Source of the DNA: Sipunculus nudus
Taxonomy: Eukaryota; Annelida; Sipuncula; Golfingiida; Sipunculidae
NCBI GenBank assembly: GCA_026874595.1
Contig: CM049316.1
Coordinates: 48,734,695 to 48,798,694 of the forward strand
DNA length: 64,000 nucleotides
Reading direction: 5' to 3'
Positions 1 to 10,535 of the stretch are shown piece by piece. Numbering within the stretch: the first letter of the stretch is position 1; every line of letters begins with the position of its first letter. Under the pieces are notes generated by a model. That model ran no database searches and was not told where the DNA came from. It saw only the letters and a program-made list of their open reading frames with translations. A program made the position numbers and the translations under genes.

Positions 1-3000
1 ACGTATAACATGTTTATACTACAAACAAAGAGAGCTCGATCTCAGCTTTCAGCTGGTACCAGTCTCTATAGATATTGTCTCTATGTATCCAATATTTCTA
101 AAAGTATTAAAGTTGGAAGAATACATACCATTGACCAATATTGGTGGGCCAGCCAAAGTTGATTTTGTAACTTTTAACGGCCTTGCTTATTAATAGCAGG
201 CATCCATGCTAGATCAATCAACCATAGAGTGAAGAAAAAAGTGTGGGTGGATGCGACCCTGAAATTTTTTTAAAATTTCACGGTCATTTTCAATATCAAA
301 CTGAAAAATTGGCCAGGCAAGGTCGATTTTTCAATTTTGGGGTCTCATTGCTTGTTAATTATCAGGAATCAATGCCAGATCAACAAACGAACAGTGATGG
401 AAAAAGTGTATTTGTGTTTTTTTGTGGTTTTGTGTTGTGTTGATTTTGTGTTTATTTGAGATAGACAATCCTCACATATGCTGTTTAAATCGTGAGATAC
501 AAACCTTGGTGCTCTTATTCATAGCTTTCATGACATATCTAGAAGTGTTGTACAGATTCTTAGCTCGGACATAAATTTTTTTAATAGTCTATTATTTTAT
601 GTCATTTTAATTCTTTAAATCTTCTCTTTAGCTGTTCAGATACCTGTAGAATAAATTTTAGGTTACGGCAAAAGACTGTGCCAGATGAAAGATTTTTTTT
701 CTCGATAATTTATGTGTTCATATATAATGACGCATAGGCCATGTAAGATTCATTATAATCACTTACATGAAAGGCTAGGACCCATCAGTTGCTTTAATCA
801 ATTATATCCATTTGAAAGCAATATTAATTTGCCATTTCAATTAGTCACAAACAGAAGTTTTATAGCCATATACGGTATATACATGCTGCCTCCTACATTA
901 TGTTTAAGTGTTTTTTTCTGCAACCAAGAGATGTAACTTTTTTCCAGCAAAATGTGTGACCTATTGTTCAACCGTATTGTGCAGCATTCACCTGGGATGT
1001 GTAACTTGGATGTACACCGTAATTTATCCTGTGATGATTTAAAGTACAATATTATAAGTGGTGTTCAATTTGAAGTTCAACAAAATAAATACTTAGTTAC
1101 CATTCCTATTTTTTTTTCGTTTGACCTTGAAATTACCACAAAAGTGCTATATAAATTTAAGGGCACTCTTAAAAGCGGTATACAGGAGATAAAGGCTCTG
1201 TAGATACGATCACGAATATCCTGGTCAAACAGATTAAATACTAATAAGCTGAAGCACATTTGACTGTGTACTTGCTTTGAACACATTTGTGCTGTGTGTA
1301 TCTCACTTGAAGTCATTATCAAAAGATACCCCAAGTAATTTTACAGATTTACCAAAATTATGATTGCAAAGTGTTGGTTGTCGAACTGTTTAATGATATT
1401 AAAGCCATCCAGTAGAAATTTCGGAAATAAATGTGGATCAGCTTATCAATTCTACAAGTACAGCTCTAAATCATTTCACAGTGCATGGTATATGATTCTG
1501 ACAAAGTATGATTCTTTTAACGCATAAAGTGTCATCAATATGGTTGTAAAGGCCAACACACACTGACATCAAGCGTCAAATCTGGTAAAAATCACTTCAC
1601 TTAATCTAACAATATATCTTGAGCAATTAATGTGCGGATCTGACTGGCACACTTTCCAAGATGCCTGCTAATGATATGCATTGGTAAGGAAACAAAAGTT
1701 GCATTACGAAAATGGAGGTGGTTTCTCCTACCGCAAATTCCTTTAAAAAGGTAAAATAAGTAAATAAATGCATAATACTTATTAAACAGGGATATTAGGG
1801 GGTCCCCTGTACCCCACACTACATTTACTGGACCACCTTTTAACGTACCGCTAGTGCCTTTAATACATTTGGATATTAAGAAAATAAAGACAAGGTACCA
1901 AAATAAACAACAGTAGTGGTTTCTGATAATCACCAACGGATAATAGATCCTCTATACCTATAGTTATTTAAACACCTCTCAGCAAATAAATAATAGGAAA
2001 ATTAAGACATTACCTTAAAAGAGCATCTATAAAAACCGTGTACAAGTAACCATCAAAAGATAATTAAAGAGTCTGCTTTCACCATATATATAGGTATATT
2101 GGCTTCAAATGACAGTGTAGTGCACCCTTGAAAATTCGTATCCTCGAGTGCCTGGTGCAAGCATGGTGGCATATACTGTGTCTCCCTCTCATCATCTTTC
2201 TTCTTAGATTATATTATGTCAGTTCCCTTATGTTAAGCATGAACTGATCCATGGACCAGTAACAATATTCGTGTGGATCCCTGAAGAGCTCGTGCTGGCG
2301 ATAAATGCCAGCGAATGATCCAATTTGAACTAAAACATAATGGTCCTATAAATCATAGATATTGTATGACTAATATATCATGATAGAAATCGCCTGTTTC
2401 GTCATTGTACCAGCTAATTTTTAGCCATTCTGAATGTTTCAGTGCCTTTATGCGTTTTAACTTTAAATGTGGAACTTCCATCGAGGGTCTCCCACAGAAG
2501 TGGATCCAGAGGAGCTAGGGGTCCAGGGGATTCAGAACCCCCCCCCCCCCCCCCCCACAAAAAAATTTCAGCTGCCGCAACCTTTTTTAAAGGGTTCAGA
2601 CCAATAATTGCGACCTGGACCCCTTTCGCAGGCTTTGGCACTTTTTTCAGGTATTTTCATTAGTTCTCCTGACTTGGACCCCTCATTTTCCTAAATCCTG
2701 GATCCGCCCCTGTTCTGATACCAACAACTCCCTCCGAAACAAAACAAAATTTAAGCAAATATCCTTTATTCATCGACCTTTTATCCTGCATATTACAAAA
2801 TGTGGCCATGTTCATTCTGTTACAATTTAAAGTGTGTTAAAGACACTTTCAGGAACTCTTTACACCGCTTCCATATGTCTTGATTCAGAGTCGTAAAAAC
2901 GTTACTGTCTAAACAAAAATACACATTTTAGTTGCACTTGCCACAAAATACCCCTAAGCTTTAGGTTACCGAATATACCTTGGTTTTATTCATGGAGGAA

Positions 3001-3495
3001 CACTTTACCCGTTCAGGTTCAATTTTCTTCAGTTTGACCTTATAAATGACCTTAAAAATAACCTTAAAGGTTAGAATGTAGGATGGAATCCACCTAAACT
3101 TTTTCCATCACTGTTTGTTGGTTGATCCGGCATGGATGCCTGATAATTAACCAGCAATGTCCTCAAAAGTAAAAAATCGATTTTAGTTGGCCCAATTTTC
3201 AGTTTGTCCATGACCTTGAAATTCAAAATTTCAGATGGCATCCACCCACACTTTTTTCTTCACTCTATGGCTGATTGATCTACCCTGGATGCCTGCTATT
3301 AACAATCAATGCCGTTAAAAGTAAAAAAAATCAACTTTGGCTTGCCCACTAATATTTGTCTATGGTATGTATTCTTCAAACTTTAATATCTTTAGAAATA
3401 TTGGATACATAGAGACAATACTGAAATCAGCTGAGAGCTAAAATTGTGCTTTTTTTGTTGGTATGTACATGTTAAACATAAACATGTTATATGTT
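1..3495. mobile_element. 3.5-kb non-autonomous DNA element with long terminal inverted repeats
   Basis: Bases 1 to about 410 match the reverse complement of about 3,085-3,495 over nearly their whole length with scattered mismatches. Shared blocks include TGTCTCTATGTATCCAATAT and the stretch ending in GTGTGGGTGGATGC. Each arm also contains an internal imperfect direct repeat of about 165 bp (blocks starting near 190 and 355). The left terminus probably lies just before the window. No transposase reading frame exists inside, so this would be a non-autonomous or foldback-type element. A 0.2-kb MITE is nested inside it at 2,495-2,712. The superfamily cannot be named because no target-site duplication is visible. 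Confidence 0.75.
2495..2712 (+). mobile_element. MITE copy 1 (GGATCC-ended 0.2-kb family)
   Basis: It begins CAGAAGTGGATCCAG and ends with the near-inverse CTGGATCCGCCCCTG. It shares a common body with 12,987-13,200 and 42,752-42,948: a C-run, a TTTTTTAAAGGGTT-like block, CCTGGACCCC and TTTTCATTAGTTCTCCTG. It sits inside the 1-3,495 element and so is younger than it. It has no coding capacity. Confidence 0.8.
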
Positions 3496-4414
3496 GGGTT
3501 CTTTAACTGTAACAACATAGAAAACAGAAAACAAAATATTACATTTCATCAACATTTTCTTCCTCAAGGGGTATATTAAAGACATGTTAAAACAACACTA
3601 CATATAACACACATACAGTTTAAAATGAACTTACACTGATTTCTAATTTAATAAGCTTTCATTTGGTATATAGTAAGTACAATTCCTCCGAAAACTGTAT
3701 GATTTCCTGAATGATAAATGCCGATGTGCTTTATGTGATTTTACGAGCGGAGAAAAAAATGATTTTTTACGGTACGCAATAAACATGTTTGCAATTGTTA
3801 TTGAGTCCCAATATTTTCACTGTTACCATTTGAATTCTTTATCTAGGCATCCTAAGTTTTCCAAAAATACTAATTTAATTTTGTTGAGTTGTGGTGGGGG
3901 TGCACGGTAGCCCCTGGTAGCCCATGGCCTATACTGTCCAGCTGACGGAGTAGCGGACATCCCGGGATGGTGGTTGGTTTCTGTTGAGACGCAGACCAGC
4001 ATCGCACAACCGCACGGTCGATGCAGGGTTCGTCAACGAGGCCGAGAGAGGGCGCTCAAGTGGTGCCGGCGGGAGAGTGAGATACGACAGGGACGAGAGG
4101 TAACGAAAAACGGCTGTTCCGGGTAGTGACTAACCGGGGACTGAGGGCGCACGAATCCAGCACAGGACTGGTAGTCAGGGTAATGACGTCAAAGTGCGGC
4201 GGATTGTGAGGCCGCACCAGGATTCCTAACAGATCTCGTGATTTTACTGTGCAGATATGGAATTTTTGTATTAGTTAGGGAACACGCATTAAAGATACGT
4301 TCATCCTATGTGCTGCTCTGTGAGCCTTGAGTGAGTGTGTTTTGCACGAACGCGTGGTTCAGACAGACAGACAACGACGTCACAAAAACGTAAGAGTTAA
4401 ACAACACAATGAAT
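3496..4414. other. Non-coding stretch with a GC-rich patch
   Basis: No gene is supported here. Bases 3,775-3,910 resemble 11,480-11,610; both end in a block like AGTTGTGGTGGG followed by GCACGGT, which suggests two diverged copies of a dispersed repeat. Bases 3,890-4,250 are clearly richer in G and C than the flanks but contain no convincing exon. Confidence 0.5.
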
Positions 4415-4530
4415 CGATAAAGAACGTCAGTGTGATAAAACACAAAGAGACGATAAATAACGTCAGTGTGATACAACATAAGTAGACGATATACAACGTC
4501 AGTGTGATACAACACGAGAAGACGATATAC

Positions 4531-4586
<56 letters not shown>

Positions 4587-4620
4587 GACACGGCGAGACG
4601 ATAAACAAGGTCAGTGGAAG
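4415..4620. repeat. 36-bp minisatellite with an embedded (TG)n expansion
   Basis: Four units start with GATAAA or GATATA at 4,415, 4,452, 4,488 and 4,523, each containing AACGTCAGTGTGATA or a variant and ending in AGAC. In the fourth unit the GTGTG core has expanded into about 26 TG dinucleotides (about 4,531-4,582). A fifth unit start is visible near 4,600. Confidence 0.75.
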
Positions 4621-4773
4621 AGGATATGCTTACGGATGACAATGACCAACCCCGACGGTGACGATCCCCGCAAATAGGTCCAGGTAACGCCGACCTTCGT
4701 TATCGAATAACCACTGCATGTGGCCTTGATGAAGCAACAGGGGGCGCTGGTATAGGGGCACTGCTCCAGGAGA

Positions 4774-4827
4774 CACGTGATTCTTCTTCACTGATATCAC
4801 GTGATCATAGGTGGGACCCTATAAATA
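4774..4827 (+). promoter_or_regulatory. Candidate core promoter: two CACGTG E-boxes plus TATA box
   Basis: CACGTG palindromes lie at 4,774-4,779 and 4,798-4,803, spaced 24 bp, and TATAAATA follows at 4,820-4,827. That is a plausible enhancer-plus-TATA geometry. No convincing coding frame follows, so this may be the remnant of an LTR or of a non-coding transcript. The elements are seen; promoter activity is inferred. Confidence 0.35.
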
Positions 4828-5329
4828 TAAACTACATATTCACAGCAATAACAGGAAATATAGCACGGATATATATGCAGAACAAAAGTGTTCAAACTGC
4901 TGGACGAGCAAGAGTCACATGTAAGCATGGCTATCAAGAGATATTTTTTTTCGAACCGTTTTTTTATTGTTAGGTCTGTTCGTGAGAGATTAAGGATTTT
5001 TTTGCAAATAATCAGTCATCTGAAAAACTCTATCGGATTTTGTTTATATTTTTCTAACTGCATTTTCTTAGATTTTATAGGGGAAAAGCTAAAAAAGCTT
5101 TAAAAATCTTCTTCTCCGAAAGTATCTGACTATTTGCTGGCTATCAAGTAGTTTAGGAAAAGATTTATATGTTGAGGTCCTTTTTTATCTCCGAATGTTC
5201 TCTAATATTTCTCTAAACGTTCCTCGACCAGCGACTACGTGTATCCGCCGAAACCAGAGTGGGACGGGTGAAGTGAGGCATGGATTGATGGCAAGGGGAA
5301 ATAGATGGAGGTATGTTCCATATTAGTAT
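4828..5329. other. No gene seen
   Basis: AT-rich sequence with T-runs. No repeat or reading frame that I can support. Confidence 0.4.
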
Positions 5330-5775
5330 GGACGTCTGCAGCCGAAATGTGTATGTAGGTGGCGCCACCTGAACAAAATCCAGAAAGTTACACAAGTTGT
5401 ATACAACTGCAAAATTTTAGGCAGATAAGTCAATCCACTGCCGAGATATGAATGATTTTATCCCACGGCAGATAAACAGACGGAAGCTGTGCAATAATTG
5501 TTGCAGGTGGTGCCACGAGTTTTGCGTATGATAAAGAGCCATGTAAGATCTATACACATGCGAAATTTCAGGAGGATACGTCAAACCAATCTTGATATAA
5601 GCCTGGATGCCTGCAGCCTGAACGTGAAAGTAGATGGCGCCACCTGCCATACAAAAATTTCAGATGGATAACTCAATTCACTGCAGAGATATGAGTGATT
5701 TTATCCCAAGGCAGATGAACGGATGGACGCTTTGCAAAAATGGTCGAGGTGGCGCCACCATTTTTATGTATGTTA
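5330..5775. repeat. Tandem duplication of a 0.24-0.28-kb unit with palindromic GGTGGCGCCACC cores
   Basis: Two imperfect copies follow each other. Paired landmarks are GGCGCCACCT at 5,361 and 5,636, and ATTTTATCCCA with a following GGCAGAT at about 5,455 and 5,698. The self-complementary GGCGCC motif recurs in full or partial form at about 5,361, 5,510, 5,636 and 5,748. Confidence 0.65.
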
Positions 5776-6340
5776 CAAAGCTGTCCAAGGCCTACATTTG
5801 TGCATTTTTTTCCCTGATTGGTCAAACAAGTCCGAAGATGTGTGGGTTAATGTGTCAAAACATACGCAGAGATGGACGCACTGGAGAGAGGAAAGGCCAG
5901 AGGTCAACGCAAAAGATTTTGGCACCAGTTAACATGTGACCCGATAATCGTATAAAGTTTCGGAAAACCTGTCCAGTCGTCTCAGAATTCTATTCCGGAA
6001 ACAAAGCAGCTGCGGAACCCGGTCAAAAACTTAGTATCCGCAAAACTTTGTTTTGGCGGATACTATAAGTTTGGTAGCATTCTAAAAGTGAAATAAAAAA
6101 GTTTTACTTCACAGTCAAACAGCTTATTTAGTTAAAAATATTGGACATTTTTATGTAATTATAACTTCTAAGAAAAAGGCTAGAATTAAACGTATCAGTA
6201 CCCATATCTTAGATGAAATAAAAGGCCGTCCACAGATCCTACAAAGATAGGAAAAGGATTTACTCTACGAGTAACTTTTCATGATTCTTTAATTTCATCT
6301 GCATGTAATCGATAAGAAAAGCTTAAAAACCTCGTATCGC
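5776..6340. other. No gene seen
   Basis: AT-rich intergenic sequence. Nothing beyond short chance open frames. Confidence 0.4.
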
Positions 6341-6347
6341 CCTGGTG

Positions 6348-6471
6348 TGACGTCACAAGGTGGCATGGGCGGCAAATCATCTGAGAGAGCGGGTGTAGCT
6401 TCTGCCTTGCGATTGGTGGTCCCGGAAGTGATGCAACGCCATCCCGATCGGAACACAGGAGCTATCAAAAG
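6348..6471 (+). promoter_or_regulatory. CRE / CCAAT / ETS promoter-like segment with possible first exon
   Basis: Within a short GC-rich island in AT-rich DNA lie a perfect CRE (TGACGTCA, 6,348-6,355), an inverted CCAAT box (ATTGG, 6,412-6,416) and an ETS site (CCGGAAGTG, 6,422-6,430). A splice-donor-like AAAAGTAAGAAA follows with its GT at 6,471. These are typical of TATA-less animal housekeeping promoters. A 63-codon frame starts at 6,347 and runs past the donor, but I do not recognise it and its coding status is doubtful. Confidence 0.4.
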
Positions 6472-6569
6472 TAAGAAAAAGAAAACCGAAGCGCAATTAA
6501 TCTATGCCCGCATACCTTATTTTTTAAAACCTCAATAGGTATATTTGAAATGTGTCACACAGACAATAA

Positions 6570-6622
6570 AAGGTGTGTGTACATATATATGTGTGTGTAA
6601 GTGTGTGTGTGCGTGTGTGTGT
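6570..6622. repeat. (TG)n microsatellite
   Basis: Imperfect TG/TA dinucleotide run. Confidence 0.8.
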
Positions 6623-6799
6623 TTACTATAAAAGGTTCTCAACTTTGATTACCCTCTCCTACAACTGTAAATCAAATCCCCGCCCATGAAGATTAAGTGA
6701 CGCCATTGAAATTTAGGTCAGAGATTTGAGCAGGAACGATTAAGATGAGGTAAATAACGGACGCGAAGGGATAAGGGTAGTATAGGGGGATGTTTGTCC

Positions 6800-7160
6800 G
6801 GCGAATTTGTTAGATATGTCAGTGGAAAGTTAGGGGGAGCGTTCCTTGACGACTTTGTTAGATATGTCAGTGGAAAGTTAGGGGGAGCGTTCCTCGACGA
6901 CTTTGTTAGATATGTCAATGGAAAGTTAGGGGGAGTGTTCCTCGACGACTTTGTTAGATATGTCAATAGAAAGTTAGGGGGAGTGTTCCTCGACGACTTT
7001 GTTAGATATGTCAATGGAAAGATGGGAGAAGTGTTCCTCGACGAATCAGTCAGATATGTCAATGGAAAGTTAGGGGGAGTGTTCCTCGACGACTTTGTTA
7101 GATACGTCAATGGAAAGTTAGGGAGAGGGGGCGTGCCTCGACAACTTTGTTAGATATGTC
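6800..7160. repeat. 48-bp minisatellite, about seven units
   Basis: Units begin TTGTTAGATATGTC at 6,807, 6,855, 6,903 and onward at exactly 48-bp spacing. Each holds GGAAAGTTAGGGGGAG and TTCCTCGACGACT. Because 48 is a multiple of three, both strands stay open (a 16-residue repeat in each frame). I read the long open frames as a by-product of the repeat, not as a gene. Confidence 0.85.
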
Positions 7161-9690
7161 AGTACAATGTTTCAAGGTCTAAAGGTTGAGATCCTTATGA
7201 ATATGCGTAAAGATCATTCAGTCATGACACCCGTTATAAATGTTACATTATTGCATCATAAGTGTCCACTGGCAGGTCTAGGGGGACTATTCTAAAAGAC
7301 TATAGACGCTTTCTCTGGAGTGGTATCATGCAGTTTGTTTGCTATTAGGCCTAGCAGTTGAGTTCTGGTACATTATAATGACCTGATATAATTCGTACAA
7401 GAGCAGCTCTCCGCCGATCAGATAGAGGGTACTCTTGATGGACTCTCAACTGTTTTTCTGTAACTCGTTGGATTATTTAATCGAAATGTGCTGACCAAAA
7501 TTATGCGAAACACTAGCGGCATCGCTTATCTCAGAAAAAATGTTTCCTAGCAACCATGCAAACTGATTATCAATCTTAAGGAAAGCATTCAAAGTTGGTG
7601 TGATTCAGTGATCTCCAAGTCCATGCTTCATATTTTCCCGGCTTTCTTCTGAGGCCTACTTGATCAGATTTTTGCCGAGTACACATACATTAAACGTATT
7701 ATATTTTGATTATGTTTTGAAAATGTTTGTATTTTTTTTTTTAATATGGACATGAGGGACAAAACGGAGTCTCTTAGTTTTTGGGGTCACGCTTAATTAA
7801 ACATTCACTGAAGGTCTTCTCTAATTAAGGTCTAATCATCGTCAAACAACCTTGGTATAATTTAGCTTTAAAATTCATATTAATAATAATTTTAGACACA
7901 GTGATGTATATATATTTAGAATCCTTAGAATATTCTCTATTAGATGAGATATATTTAAAAAGTGTAACAGTGTCCACTTTGAAAATTTAAAACTTGAAAT
8001 GATTTAAAATCATTTTTTTTTAATTGGATATATCTCAAAATTGGCATAGGGTATGTATGTGGAAATAGTATCATTTGAAACTACATACAAATATCTCCAG
8101 GCTTTTTTTTGTTATATATTTATTGTCTTTTTTTCATAATGAATTTTAAATTTAAAAAAATGTGTGATGTTAACAATAATTATTTCGTTTAAATAACGTA
8201 TTTCTACTACACTAAAAACGATATAGGAAAAAGAAAAAAACTCGTTTTAGAATACTTGTTGATTTACCTATATGCAAAATTTGAAGACTCTATATTCGAA
8301 GGTTTTTGAGAAATATCGCTCTGAAGACCGTACAGTCTCCTGAAATACTGTTTTGAGAAAACGGCCAAAAACTGTTTGGGAAGAGAAATTTCGTTTTGAG
8401 TGGAAAACAGGGATATAAGCGCAAGTGACAGTTGTATTTTTTCACTAAATTTTCGGATGAGAATCGGTTTCAATATATAAATTATAAAATTTAATGGTTT
8501 ATCAATGTTAAAAAAGGATTTTATTAGGCATCATGACAACTAGAGAACTGTCAAACTAAAGTAGGCGGAGCTTACTGGTCCGAGGGGTCGGTCATCGGTA
8601 ATCAGGCTACCGCGCCGGGGCACGCGTCAGGTGTGAAGTGACTGATAAGAACGATCACTCTGTTTACTCTGCGCTCTCATTCAGACCACCATATACCCTA
8701 ATCAAATTAACAGCTTGTCTCTCCCTCTCACAACTATATATGAGACACTACATAGCTAGCAGCGACACATATTTCCCTCTCTCATTAGATTTATTTACAC
8801 CAGTCATATACGCGCTAACTCGTGCTGCGGCCGCTCTTCCTTTACCGATCGCTCCCATAGCTAAGACTCCGGCGCGGTTCACTTCGCAAAATTTGTTGGC
8901 AGGCGACGTGGTGGTGTAACTTGGTGCCGCGTTCCTCTCACAAATATCATTCGTGCAACGCAGTCCCATATTGCTGCACCACCCTCGGCGTTTATCTACA
9001 TCCTCCACGAGAACCTTGTGATCAGCAGTATGTGACTGTCTCTCGTTCAAATAGCGAATTTTATCTTCGCTCATTCTACTCTTATTTTCTTCTAGTGTAT
9101 ATTATAGAAGAAGGAACGATGTATTCGGTAATGGTTTTGGCGATGTAATGATGGACCCTGGGAGAAAATGTTATAGTGTATAACAGGGTCAATATTACAG
9201 AAATAACAATCAGTAAATTAATATTTCTGTGTATATTCTTGGTGCCAGGACCATTATTGGGTGACACTTACATATTTTAGGGCAGTGACATAGACATTAT
9301 TCGGCGACTGGAGGAGTACGATGTACAGTTTACTTCTGGGTTAGGCGTAAAGGGGGGACGTGTTTGTATTAATTAGTGCCAATTAGTAAGTGCCGGTAAT
9401 AAAGATAAGCTCTTTCCCGGCTGACTAACCGCGGCTTCCCCACGCCTGTCAATCAACCATTTGCCTAATACCGCGAGCGCATGGTTAACCAACAAGCAAC
9501 TTACACGCTGCTAATTCTCGCCGAGCTGACAGCTGGTCCTGTTTGCACCCCACGTGGGGTTGACATCTGAATTAAAATACTTATTTTTTCTAATTGATAC
9601 AATATAACCCCAGGAACGTGTTTTTGTGAAAAGATAGATATAGCAAACATCTATAAAACCAGATGTTTTTTCAGAAAAATGTAATTTTCA
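7161..9690. other. Intergenic; possible decayed LTR-like patch at 8,560-9,300
   Basis: No supported gene. Bases 7,700-8,500 are AT-rich. Bases 8,560-9,060 are GC-richer, and two TTGGTGCC motifs occur near 8,921 and 9,239. Such motifs occur near primer-binding sites of some LTR elements, but no paired LTR or pol frame is present. Confidence 0.3.
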
Positions 9691-9699
9691 TGATTTTTG

Positions 9700-9830
9700 A
9701 CGATGATTAGACCTTAATGTGGTGTTATATTGACTAATTATTACGAAGTGTAGACTATACCTAGTTAAATTACCCATCCTTTCTTTTTTTTTGCAGAAAC
9801 CAGATACATCTGCAAGGCTAGCAAAAGTGC
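9700..9830 (-). repeat. Dispersed repeat, inverted copy
   Basis: The reverse complement of this segment (TGCTAGCC, then GCAGATGTATCTGGTT, then AATTAGTCAATATAACACC) matches 14,615-14,770 and 15,137-15,290 in order and spacing. No coding capacity. Confidence 0.55.
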
Positions 9831-9883
9831 ACATGTAAAAAGAAGAGTGGATTTTCATGTGAAAAGGACTGACGATTATAACA
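9798..9883 (+). other. Exon-like segment with strong splice signals
   Basis: A long T-tract ending TTTGCAG precedes 9,798, and AACATG followed by GTAAGTTA stands at 9,883. Both signals are good consensus matches and would bound an 86-bp exon. The left half overlaps a dispersed repeat, so chance or an exonised transposon is as likely as a host exon. Confidence 0.25.
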
Positions 9884-10489
9884 TGGTAAGTTATTCCAGA
9901 GTTATTTCTTGTAATTATAATAAGTTTTAATAATGCACACGGAAATGTGTATTACAAAGCTAATACAATACAAGATTGTTTTGCTGTATTAACCGCCTGA
10001 GTATAAAGGTATAATTTGAAAGAAAGGTAATATATAATAAAAGGTAAATAAGGTAAGATTGCATATAATATATATGTACCAGATGTATCGTTGTAGAAAA
10101 GTACACAAATATAGAGTGTATTATGTTTATGCTATTTAATATATTTACTGTAAGATTCATGTGATTAACATGCACAACATTTGCATTCTCAAAACAATCC
10201 CCCTCTCTGAGAGAGGGAGAGAGAGAAATAGAGAGAGGGAAACCCCCGAAAGGAGCAATTGCCGGCTCACAGTGCCAATCAGTTCTCAAGCCGTGTAATG
10301 AAAAACTTGGGCACCACTGGTTTGTAAACAACGCATGCACATAATACCTGTGCACCACTACATACGTATACATATATATATATATATATAGATTATCAAT
10401 TAAATGGTTTCCTTTAAATATGGACATATGACGTGTAATTAATTTTATTCTAAATGGTATAATCTGACATCCCAGGCTACTTTCTAATA

Positions 10490-10535
<46 letters not shown>

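Noticed and set aside
6718-7153. Repeat-protein genes on both strands
   Set aside because: Both frames simply follow the 48-bp minisatellite; there is no flanking coding signal.
8560-9300. LTR of a retrotransposon
   Set aside because: Two TTGGTGCC motifs and GC-rich sequence only. No second LTR, polypurine tract or pol frame nearby.
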